Assembly: GCA_003281405.1 (NCBI GenBank)
Contig: QCCD01000014.1
Span: 1 to 36,991, forward strand
DNA: 36,991 bases
Direction of reading: 5' to 3'
Source: Prochlorococcus sp. AG-347-K16
GTDB taxonomy: Bacteria > Cyanobacteriota > Cyanobacteriia > PCC-6307 > Cyanobiaceae
Shown: positions 6,155 to 12,268 of the stretch, one piece after another
How positions within the stretch are numbered: position 1 is the first letter of the stretch
Layout of the letters: every line of letters starts with the position of its first letter
Position numbers and translations under genes: made by a program
The notes under the pieces: generated by a model
The model's input: the letters and a program-made list of their open reading frames with translations, nothing else
What the model was told of the DNA's origin: nothing
Database searches by the model: none

Positions 6155-6478
6155 TTGATTTTGTTAGAACAACTTAAAAAGATTAATAGTAAGCAATTTA
6201 TTGGGATAATGGAGTCCCTCTCAGATCCGATCAGAATAAATATTCTTGAATTAATGATGGGTGGAGAGATATGCGTTTGCGACATAGTTAAAGTAACTGG
6301 ATTATCTCAATCTAAAATTTCTTATCACATAAAGATCCTAAAAGATTCAGGTCTTATCTCTGATAGGCAAGAGGGTAGATGGGTTTACTACAAATTAGAT
6401 TTGGAAGTCTTATCAGATATTAAAAATTGGATGGGTAATTTAATTCAGTCATCATCAAGTAAAAGATCTTGTGAATAA
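6155..6478 (+). CDS. arsR: ArsR-family arsenic-responsive repressor
   Basis: This is a 107-aa winged-helix repressor of the ArsR/SmtB family. Residues 39-43 read I-C-V-C-D. Cys40 and Cys42 sit at the start of the helix where classical ArsR binds As(III), so the sensor site is present. The recognition helix region is GLSQSKISYHIKIL (49-62), and the wing is around residues 70-80. A TTG at 6155 is taken as start. A second TTG at 6161 or the ATG at 6209 (residue 19) is possible, but a 6209 start would trim the first helix. Binding As(III) should release it from the operators at 6073-6106 and probably 2708-2742. Arsenate must first be reduced in the cell to act as signal, and no arsenate reductase is present here. 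Confidence 0.92.
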   Translation: MILLEQLKKINSKQFIGIMESLSDPIRINILELMMGGEICVCDIVKVTGLSQSKISYHIKILKDSGLISDRQEGRWVYYKLDLEVLSDIKNWMGNLIQSSSSKRSCE

Positions 6479-6537
6479 ATGGTTTTTAACATAGCGGGCG
6501 ATGCAGACAGCAAAGCTATGCAAGGTATAGCAAATGA

Positions 6538-6554
6538 TCGCCCAGAGATCGCCC
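6538..6554. repeat. 11-bp-phased TCGCCC pair, right arm of block B
   Basis: TCGCCC stands at 6538-6543 and 6549-6554, preceded by CAAATGA. The pair is 31 bp from the 3' end of the intact tRNA-Pro. It pairs with 2551-2567 as the second end of block B. Confidence 0.5.
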
Positions 6555-6584
6555 AGAGGATATTTAAGAATCGTGAGAAGTCAA

Positions 6585-6658
6585 TCGGGGCGACAGGATT
6601 CGAACCTGCGACCTAGTGCTCCCAAAGCACCCGCGCTACCAAGCTGCGCCACGCCCCG
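6585..6658 (-). tRNA. tRNA-Pro (UGG)
   Basis: Read on the minus strand, the 74 bases form a complete cloverleaf. The acceptor stem is CGGGGCG/CGCCCCG, the anticodon loop is TTTGGGA with anticodon TGG, the T arm contains GGTTCGAATCC, and the discriminator is A. CCA is not encoded. It is the intact attachment gene for the two displaced 3' fragments to its left, so its own 3' half was probably supplied by the last inserted element. Confidence 0.97.
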
Positions 6659-6911
6659 TTCATAAGATCTTAGTCCATAAAAGACATCTATAAAAGACCA
6701 AATTCCTAAATATTTTATAAAAAATCACTTTTAAGGCTGCAAAATTACTTTTATGGCTTTTTTTTAAAGAAAAATCATTGTCTTTCTCTTTACCTCACTA
6801 TAAACTTTAGAAAAATAATCTTTTATTTTAATATTTGTCACCCAATAGAAATATCTGAGTATTAAATCCTATGGAGGAATTATTATCAAAATATTATTTG
6901 GATTTTTTTGG
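6659..6911. other. Intergenic stretch between tRNA-Pro and apt
   Basis: AT-rich and non-coding as far as I can see. It should contain the tRNA-Pro promoter (reading left) and the apt promoter (reading right). I see no clear boxes or hairpins. Confidence 0.4.
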
Positions 6912-7424
6912 ATGGAAAAACTAGAGAGTTTGATTAAGACATATTATGATTTCCCAAAAAAAGGTATAGCTTTCAAAGACTTACTTGGAATAATTCAAGA
7001 TTCAGAAATCTTTAGGGAACTAATTCTCAGAATGTCATTAAATCATGTTATTAAAAACTCTGAGGCAATAATTTCAATAGAGGCCAGAGGATTTATTTTT
7101 GGCTCAGCAATTTCGCTTCAGGCTCGTAAGCCAATGATTGTAGCCAGAAAACCTGGAAAACTCCCTGGGGAAGTATTTCAAGAAAATTACCATTTAGAGT
7201 ACGGAAGTAACTCTCTTTCAATAGAAAAAGGAGCTCTTGAAAAATTTAGTTCATATGCAATTGTTGATGACCTTCTAGCTACAGGAGGAACAGTGGACTG
7301 TGTGACTAGATTAATTAATAAAAGTGGTAAGAAAATTGCTGGCTTATTAACTGTTGTTGAATTGATAGAACTGAATGGAAGATCAAAATTTGATTTTCCT
7401 GTGGAATCGGTACTTTCAATATAA
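6912..7424 (+). CDS. apt: Adenine phosphoribosyltransferase
   Basis: The enzyme salvages adenine by joining it to PRPP to give AMP in the cytoplasm. The PRPP-binding loop AIVDDLLATGGT stands at residues 116-127. The family's EARGF (57-61) and VARKPGKLPG (77-86) blocks are also present. At 170 aa it has the usual length. It is the first core gene right of the island boundary and stands alone. A short 17-codon frame overlaps its start at 6871-6924 and is not considered a gene. Confidence 0.95.
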   Translation: MEKLESLIKTYYDFPKKGIAFKDLLGIIQDSEIFRELILRMSLNHVIKNSEAIISIEARGFIFGSAISLQARKPMIVARKPGKLPGEVFQENYHLEYGSNSLSIEKGALEKFSSYAIVDDLLATGGTVDCVTRLINKSGKKIAGLLTVVELIELNGRSKFDFPVESVLSI

Positions 7425-7491
7425 AATTTGAAATGTATGACTTCAAGTATATATTTATAAAATCAGTAATTAATTAAGTTTTTAAAATTAA

Positions 7492-7596
7492 TCAGATTAA
7501 ACCCATCGAACCTGCTGTAAATCCTACTGCTAAAAAAAATACGAATTCTGTCAAATCTCTTGGCATAGAATTCATAATGAAACTTAATTGAGTCAT
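7492..7596 (-). CDS. Tiny membrane protein, 34 aa
   Basis: ATG is preceded by AAGG 4 bases upstream. The protein has a polar start (MTQLSFIMNSMPRDLTE) and then one hydrophobic helix FVFFLAVGFTAGSMGLI. The small-residue pattern G-x-x-x-G is typical of packed membrane helices in photosynthetic complexes. It is convergent with apt. I do not recognise the family. Confidence 0.55.
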   Translation of the reverse strand: MTQLSFIMNSMPRDLTEFVFFLAVGFTAGSMGLI

Positions 7597-7802
7597 TTTA
7601 CCTTGTGCTCCTCAGGTTTATTTCCAAAAATATAACTAATTATTTTTTTTGTTGAGGTGATTCAAAGATTTTTTTCTTTTTTCTAAAGATTTCAAATAAT
7701 TGTTGACATATAAATAAATATAAAAAAATTATGTTTTGATAGTATGTTTTCTAACGCTCTATATCCCACTTAAATGCTATAGTTTGCTTATTAATTAAAA
7801 TT

Positions 7803-7970
7803 ATGGATTATAAAAAGAAATCTTTAAGCAGATTAAAAAAAGATGAAAGTTATGAAGAGATAGATACAAGGTTAGCTTCAGGTTGGTACGTAGACGCTTT
7901 AAGCGGTAATAAAAAAAAGAAGTATAAGACTAAAGAGGTGGTATTCAAAATTTCTAAAAAGTCAGAATAG
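7803..7970 (+). CDS. Small basic soluble protein, 55 aa
   Basis: This 55-residue frame is rich in Lys (17) with an acidic patch DESYEEID (14-21) and a central ASGWYVDALSG (25-35). The composition is not that of random AT-rich DNA, because it contains Trp and Tyr and keeps a balanced helix-like pattern. It has no membrane span or signal peptide. It stands alone upstream of the porins. The function is unknown; nucleic-acid or ribosome binding would fit the charge but is a guess. Confidence 0.6.
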   Translation: MDYKKKSLSRLKKDESYEEIDTRLASGWYVDALSGNKKKKYKTKEVVFKISKKSE

Positions 7971-8188
7971 GTTATTTTATCCTTAAAACAAAAAAATCAT
8001 TTCAAGAACAAACTTTAAATTTACTTATATGAATTTCAGAAAGAAAATTCAAACAAATTAAAAATTTTTTGACTTAGAAAAAACTATTGTATAGGTCGAC
8101 AAACTGTCACATATTTTTTAAAAATGTAGCTGTTGCTACTTGATTTCGTATAGGTAAATACACTATCTTAAGGTGTACTTTAAATTTC

Positions 8189-8197
8189 GTGTGAGGA
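8189..8197 (+). promoter_or_regulatory. Yfr1-pairing site over the ribosome site of porin 1
   Basis: GTGTGAGGA is complementary to the conserved TCCTCACAC core of the cyanobacterial small RNA Yfr1. It includes the GAGG Shine-Dalgarno site and ends 5 bases before ATG 8203. In Prochlorococcus, Yfr1 is known to repress som porin mRNAs by pairing at such sites. The same 9-mer precedes the second porin. Confidence 0.75.
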
Positions 8198-8202
8198 AAT
8201 TT

Positions 8203-9339
8203 ATGAAGCTTTTTAAAAGCTTGCTTGTAGCTCCTGCAACATTGGGACTTCTTGCCCCTGTAGCAGCTACAGCAAATGAAGTTACAATCAGTGACTTCAC
8301 CCCTGCAGAACAACTTGCTATTACTAACAGCCGTGTAGACGGTCTAGAAGCAAGACTAAACAACGTTGAAGCTGGTAGTTTCTCAGAAACAACAACTGCT
8401 TCATTCTCAGCTGATTTCGCGATCGGTGCTGTTGATGGAAAAGGTGTAACAACTATAGATACAGATGGAGATGAAACTCTTCAGGCTGTTTACGGTTTCC
8501 AGATTGACTTGAACACAAGTTTTACTGGAGAAGATTCACTTGATATCTCTCTTGATGCTGGTAATGGTGCTACTACTGGCGCACTTGCTGAATTCGACCT
8601 CAATGGTGCAAATGATGCTGGTGGAGATATCTTGGCTGTTGATGGTGTTACATACACTTTCCCACTAGGTTCAGCAACTGCTTTCGTTGGTGATAACACT
8701 GACGGTAGCATGCTATTCACAACAGCTTGTGTTTATGGCGGACCATCTAACACACTTGATGATTGTGCTAATGTAACAGCTGGAATCACAGGTGGTGGAG
8801 TAGCTCTTGGTGCTTCATATGATTTCGATAATGGATTTACAACAGCAGTTGGTGCTCAATTCGTTGAAACTGGTATTGCTACTGTAGGAAATGCCGATTC
8901 TTGGGCAGCAAACCTTGCATATACAACTGATAGCTACGGTGCTTCTGTTACTTACGCAATGGTCGAAGATGGTACTGGTAACGATACATTCACAGCATTA
9001 AACGGTTACTATTCATTTGATAACGGTTTAAACATCAGTGCTGGTTATGAAATCGGTGATCTTGATGGTCATGCAGCAGCAGCTGACGAAACAGAAGCAT
9101 ACTTCGTTGGAATTAATGGTGAAGTTGGACCAGGAGAACTAGGTGCTGCTGTAGGTACTTATGGAAAAATGACTGAATCTGGTGGTGTAATGCCTGAAAG
9201 GTTGATGTATGAAGCATATTATTCATACGCAGTAAATGATGGAATGACAATCACTCCACTTATTTACACTGTTGAAAAAAGCGGCTCTACTGATAAGGAT
9301 GAAACTGGAATCATGGTTAAAACATCATTCAGCTTCTAA
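8203..9339 (+). CDS. som: Outer-membrane porin (Som-like), copy 1
   Basis: The 378-aa product starts at ATG 8203, behind GAGG. An upstream in-frame start at 8173 would only add ten residues before the signal peptide. Residues 1-25 are a signal peptide with cleavage probable after ATA. A short helix (DGLEARLNNVEAG, 46-58) follows, and then a beta-barrel of alternating polar and apolar strands rich in Gly, Asp and Thr, ending in the C-terminal phenylalanine SFSF typical of outer-membrane proteins. Two cysteines (TTACVYGG and DDCAN) could form a loop disulfide. From codon 60 to the terminator it is identical in DNA to copy 2. Only the N-terminal part differs, which may alter periplasmic anchoring. 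An intact SLH domain, usual in larger cyanobacterial porins, is not evident. Confidence 0.88.
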   Translation: MKLFKSLLVAPATLGLLAPVAATANEVTISDFTPAEQLAITNSRVDGLEARLNNVEAGSFSETTTASFSADFAIGAVDGKGVTTIDTDGDETLQAVYGFQIDLNTSFTGEDSLDISLDAGNGATTGALAEFDLNGANDAGGDILAVDGVTYTFPLGSATAFVGDNTDGSMLFTTACVYGGPSNTLDDCANVTAGITGGGVALGASYDFDNGFTTAVGAQFVETGIATVGNADSWAANLAYTTDSYGASVTYAMVEDGTGNDTFTALNGYYSFDNGLNISAGYEIGDLDGHAAAADETEAYFVGINGEVGPGELGAAVGTYGKMTESGGVMPERLMYEAYYSYAVNDGMTITPLIYTVEKSGSTDKDETGIMVKTSFSF

Positions 9340-9401
9340 ATCTAAATTTAATTTAGAAATCTTACACACATTAAAAGACCTGCATTTAGCAGGTCTTTTT
9401 T
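8380..9401. repeat. 1,022-bp perfect direct repeat, copy 1
   Basis: It is identical to 9713-10734 at a constant offset of 1,333 bp, with no indel, from the barrel-coding region through the stop codon and the terminator. Identity at silent sites and in the terminator points to very recent duplication or gene conversion. Confidence 0.9.
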
Positions 9402-9402
9402 T
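9373..9402 (+). terminator. Terminator of porin 1
   Basis: AAAAGACCTGC and GCAGGTCTTTT pair around ATTTA, and the T-run extends to 9402. It is identical to the terminator of porin 2, so the two porin genes are probably separate transcripts. Confidence 0.9.
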
Positions 9403-9478
9403 ATTTGGACAACTTTTTTTTTGTCTACCGTGACTTGTTATTAAAGATTATTTAAACTAACTTATGATTACCTATATT

Positions 9479-9487
9479 GTGTGAGGA
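9479..9487 (+). promoter_or_regulatory. Yfr1-pairing site over the ribosome site of porin 2
   Basis: GTGTGAGGA, the same 9-mer as at 8189-8197, lies outside the identical repeat and ends 6 bases before ATG 9494. Its conservation in otherwise diverged leaders supports function. By the known rule for som mRNAs, Yfr1 should repress translation here. Confidence 0.75.
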
Positions 9488-9493
9488 CACTTT

Positions 9494-10672
9494 ATGAAGC
9501 TTTTCCAACGTTTGTTGATAGCTCCAGCTGCTCTAGGATTAATATCACCTTTAGCGGCAAATGCTACTGAGGTAAATCTCAATGAGATTGAAAATTACTC
9601 AAATTCAGAGAGTATTGAATTTGTTAACTCTTTTAATGATAACGATTTAAATAAGACTCCTTTACTAGCAGGAGGTGAAGGATTAGTTGATACAGATAGC
9701 TATGACGGTGGCTTCTCAGAAACAACAACTGCTTCATTCTCAGCTGATTTCGCGATCGGTGCTGTTGATGGAAAAGGTGTAACAACTATAGATACAGATG
9801 GAGATGAAACTCTTCAGGCTGTTTACGGTTTCCAGATTGACTTGAACACAAGTTTTACTGGAGAAGATTCACTTGATATCTCTCTTGATGCTGGTAATGG
9901 TGCTACTACTGGCGCACTTGCTGAATTCGACCTCAATGGTGCAAATGATGCTGGTGGAGATATCTTGGCTGTTGATGGTGTTACATACACTTTCCCACTA
10001 GGTTCAGCAACTGCTTTCGTTGGTGATAACACTGACGGTAGCATGCTATTCACAACAGCTTGTGTTTATGGCGGACCATCTAACACACTTGATGATTGTG
10101 CTAATGTAACAGCTGGAATCACAGGTGGTGGAGTAGCTCTTGGTGCTTCATATGATTTCGATAATGGATTTACAACAGCAGTTGGTGCTCAATTCGTTGA
10201 AACTGGTATTGCTACTGTAGGAAATGCCGATTCTTGGGCAGCAAACCTTGCATATACAACTGATAGCTACGGTGCTTCTGTTACTTACGCAATGGTCGAA
10301 GATGGTACTGGTAACGATACATTCACAGCATTAAACGGTTACTATTCATTTGATAACGGTTTAAACATCAGTGCTGGTTATGAAATCGGTGATCTTGATG
10401 GTCATGCAGCAGCAGCTGACGAAACAGAAGCATACTTCGTTGGAATTAATGGTGAAGTTGGACCAGGAGAACTAGGTGCTGCTGTAGGTACTTATGGAAA
10501 AATGACTGAATCTGGTGGTGTAATGCCTGAAAGGTTGATGTATGAAGCATATTATTCATACGCAGTAAATGATGGAATGACAATCACTCCACTTATTTAC
10601 ACTGTTGAAAAAAGCGGCTCTACTGATAAGGATGAAACTGGAATCATGGTTAAAACATCATTCAGCTTCTAA
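9494..10672 (+). CDS. som: Outer-membrane porin (Som-like), copy 2
   Basis: The 392-aa product has a signal peptide (1-24, MKLFQRLLIAPAALG start, cut near ANA). A distinct N-terminal segment of about 50 residues (25-74) is rich in Asn, Ser and Asp and contains PLLAGGEGLVD. Residues 74-392 are identical to the barrel of copy 1. The N-terminal segment is the one I associate with typical Prochlorococcus Som proteins. Copy 1, with a different N-terminus, may therefore have received its barrel from this gene. The gene has its own leader and terminator, and no other gene lies between the porins. Nutrient or ion diffusion across the outer membrane is the expected role. Confidence 0.9.
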   Translation: MKLFQRLLIAPAALGLISPLAANATEVNLNEIENYSNSESIEFVNSFNDNDLNKTPLLAGGEGLVDTDSYDGGFSETTTASFSADFAIGAVDGKGVTTIDTDGDETLQAVYGFQIDLNTSFTGEDSLDISLDAGNGATTGALAEFDLNGANDAGGDILAVDGVTYTFPLGSATAFVGDNTDGSMLFTTACVYGGPSNTLDDCANVTAGITGGGVALGASYDFDNGFTTAVGAQFVETGIATVGNADSWAANLAYTTDSYGASVTYAMVEDGTGNDTFTALNGYYSFDNGLNISAGYEIGDLDGHAAAADETEAYFVGINGEVGPGELGAAVGTYGKMTESGGVMPERLMYEAYYSYAVNDGMTITPLIYTVEKSGSTDKDETGIMVKTSFSF

Positions 10673-10734
10673 ATCTAAATTTAATTTAGAAATCTTACAC
10701 ACATTAAAAGACCTGCATTTAGCAGGTCTTTTTT
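9713..10734. repeat. 1,022-bp perfect direct repeat, copy 2
   Basis: This is the partner of 8380-9401. The match starts inside the coding region at the F-S-E-T-T-T codons and ends within the terminator T-run, which has six T here against seven in copy 1. Confidence 0.9.
10706..10734 (+). terminator. Terminator of porin 2
   Basis: Same hairpin as at 9373-9402, an 11-bp stem around ATTTA followed by a T-run. Confidence 0.9.
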
Positions 10735-10845
10735 AGTTTTATATTATAAGAAAAATTTGGCTAGATAGTTTTTGAAATTAAAAATAGTTGAAGCTTGAAA
10801 CTAAAAAGTATTTATTATTAAATTAAACCTAACTTTGGAGGTATA

Positions 10846-10977
10846 GTGACTCCCATATTTAAATGTTTAATTTGTCGTAAAGATATAGAAAGGTCAACTA
10901 AAACATTCTGGAAAAAGAAAGGACATTTATTATGTTCTTCATGTTTAGATAGTATCGAAAAAAAATCAATTAAATAG
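10846..10977 (+). CDS. Mini zinc-ribbon protein, 43 aa
   Basis: A GTG start is preceded by a perfect GGAGG (10837-10841) 4 bases upstream, among the strongest ribosome sites in the window. The protein has two knuckles, C-L-I-C (7-10) and C-S-S-C (30-33), 19 residues apart, with basic residues between them. This is a minimal four-cysteine metal-binding fold. It is probably a nucleic-acid or protein adaptor. I know no named family. It stands alone between the porins and the small hli. Confidence 0.7.
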   Translation: MTPIFKCLICRKDIERSTKTFWKKKGHLLCSSCLDSIEKKSIK

Positions 10978-11203
10978 ATTTTTTGAAATACATAAATATA
11001 AAATTATTTAATAAGAATAACTTTTTCTGGATTTGAGTAATTTAGTTTGGAAACTCAAGAAATTATTAAAAAATAAAAATATTATTTATCATCAAGGTTA
11101 AAATCTCATCATAATTTTGTAGTTTTACTAGCTATTAAACTATAGATTTTTATTAAGTGAATGTAGATTTTATAAAATTTAATTGGACGATTTTATTGAT
11201 AAT

Positions 11204-11242
11204 AAAAAAAAAGTGAGAGACCTAAAATTTAGGAACTCTCAC
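11204..11242 (-). terminator. Terminator of the 35-aa hli gene
   Basis: GTGAGAG (11213-11219) and CTCTCAC (11236-11242) enclose CCTAAAATTTAGG, itself self-complementary. The minus-strand transcript ends with nine U from the A-run at 11204-11212. Confidence 0.9.
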
Positions 11243-11268
11243 GCTAATTACTTAAAATCTTGTTTGGT

Positions 11269-11376
11269 TTAGAACCAACCTGGAATGATTTGCCCAGTTG
11301 TTACATAAGCACCAACAGCTGCAACAAAACCCAACATTGCTGCCCAACCATTAAAACGTTCTGCTTCAGGAGTCAT
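11269..11376 (-). CDS. hli: Minimal high-light-inducible protein, 35 aa
   Basis: The 35 residues run from MTPEAERFNGWAAMLGFVAA to TTGQIIPGWF, essentially one chlorophyll-binding helix with almost no tail. W replaces R in the usual N-G-R motif, a variant known among the shortest Prochlorococcus Hli proteins. It is monocistronic, with its own promoter and strong terminator. It probably works by pairing with other Hli proteins or with photosystem subunits in the thylakoid. It lies outside the tRNA-Pro island and is probably a core hli. Confidence 0.93.
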   Translation of the reverse strand: MTPEAERFNGWAAMLGFVAAVGAYVTTGQIIPGWF

Positions 11377-11403
11377 AATAATAAAAAGTAATTTATGTAA
11401 ACT

Positions 11404-11433
11404 ATTGTAACAGGTATTGTGAAGCTTTGTAAA
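11404..11433 (-). promoter_or_regulatory. Probable sigma-70-type promoter of the 35-aa hli
   Basis: On the minus strand TTTACA (rc of 11428-11433) is followed after 18 bases by TACAAT (rc of 11404-11409). Each box matches its consensus at five of six bases. The start codon is 27 bases after the -10 box, implying a leader of about 20 bases. Confidence 0.5.
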
Positions 11434-11896
11434 GTATTTTTGGAAAATTGCTGTTTGGTCTAGATTTGATTATTTTGGATATCACTGATGTCACAAAAAT
11501 GGTTCATTTTTGCATGTAGTTGCATATTTTCAAATCAATTAAAGCTTGCGATTAAATTAATTATTAATTAAATTTTGCAAGTTTTATTAATTAAAGCTTG
11601 GAAATATTTGATTTAAATTTTTACAGATTTTGGAATTTCTGAACAATCTTGAATTATACAAATTTTTGTTCTAATTAATTTTTATATATTTGTATTATTG
11701 ATTTTAGTTTATACATAATGATTTTCGTTATTTCCTTTTAAGTAATAAAAGATTTCTTATGCTGTAAAAAGTAATTTTAGAAAAAGATTATTACTAAATA
11801 TCTGTAAATGAAATTATAAAAGAGGTTAGATTGGTTGAAGTTTATATTTCTTTAATTAATGAGATTCTAAATATTGGACTCAATCATAAGTAAATG
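11434..11896. other. Long AT-rich intergenic stretch
   Basis: No gene is supported in these 463 bases. A short repeat, AATTAAAGCTTG, occurs at about 11538-11549 and 11589-11600 with TTAATTAA runs between. I see no hairpin with a U-run and no RNA family I recognise. Confidence 0.4.
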
Positions 11897-11968
11897 TGGG
11901 TCGCCTGAGATTCGAACTCAGGACCAGCCGGTTAAAAGCCGGATGCTCTACCGCTGAGCTAGCGACCC
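11897..11968 (-). tRNA. tRNA-Lys (UUU)
   Basis: The cloverleaf reads on the minus strand. It has acceptor stem GGGTCGC/GCGACCC, anticodon loop CTTTTAA with anticodon TTT, T arm GAGTTCGAATCTC and discriminator A. CCA is not encoded. The top pair of the anticodon stem is a T-C mismatch and the rest is regular. Confidence 0.96.
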
Positions 11969-12145
11969 ATTTTGTAAAATCGAGTACATATGAAATTATC
12001 CCTTTTTAAGGTAAAAAAAACAACTTTTTATCTCAAGTTGAACAATAGAAAAACAATTCTTAACTTATGAAATAAAAAATTAAAATTTCTCTCTAAATTT
12101 ACAGTTAAAAGTTAAAATAATCTAATAAATAACAAGATTTCAAAA

Positions 12146-12262
12146 ATGCTAAGAACAATTGTAGTTTTTGCACCTATTATAGCTGCTTTAGCTTGGGTTA
12201 TATTCAATATACAAAAACCAGCAAGAGAGCAATTCAATAGGGACTTTTTGGGCAAGGATTAA
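12146..12262 (+). CDS. psbY: Photosystem II protein PsbY
   Basis: The 38-aa protein starts [20 protein letters not shown] and then [10 protein letters not shown], a single membrane helix followed by a basic tail. This matches the cyanobacterial PsbY pattern. PsbY sits at the edge of photosystem II near cytochrome b559. It ends 6 bp before trmFO, so the two may be cotranscribed, although the functional link is weak. The short length leaves some doubt about family assignment. Confidence 0.75.
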
Positions 12263-12268
12263 TCTAAT

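Larger units (their letters stand above)
2373..6584. mobile_element. Block B: tRNA-Pro-bounded arsenate/phosphate island segment
   Basis: The block lies between tRNA-Pro fragment 2 and the intact tRNA-Pro gene. That is the position of the most recent insertion if elements enter the tRNA 3' end one after another. It carries pstS, arsJ, gap1 and arsR only. Matching hexamer pairs (TCGCCC twice, 11 bp apart, next to an ATTTGA/AATGAT flank) stand at both ends, at 2551-2567 and 6538-6554. No integrase gene is present. The cargo suggests adaptation to water where phosphate is scarce relative to arsenate. Exact ends are inferred. Confidence 0.6.

Noticed and set aside
6871-6924. 17-codon frame overlapping the apt start
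   Set aside because: Too short and without a ribosome site. It could be a leader peptide, but nothing supports regulation of apt.
8490-10053. Two identical 76-codon minus-strand frames within the porins
   Set aside because: They are antisense shadows inside the repeated barrel-coding DNA, identical only because the DNA is.
11990-12070. 26-codon plus-strand frame after tRNA-Lys
   Set aside because: No ribosome site, low-complexity Lys/Thr/Asn content, and no membrane or domain pattern.
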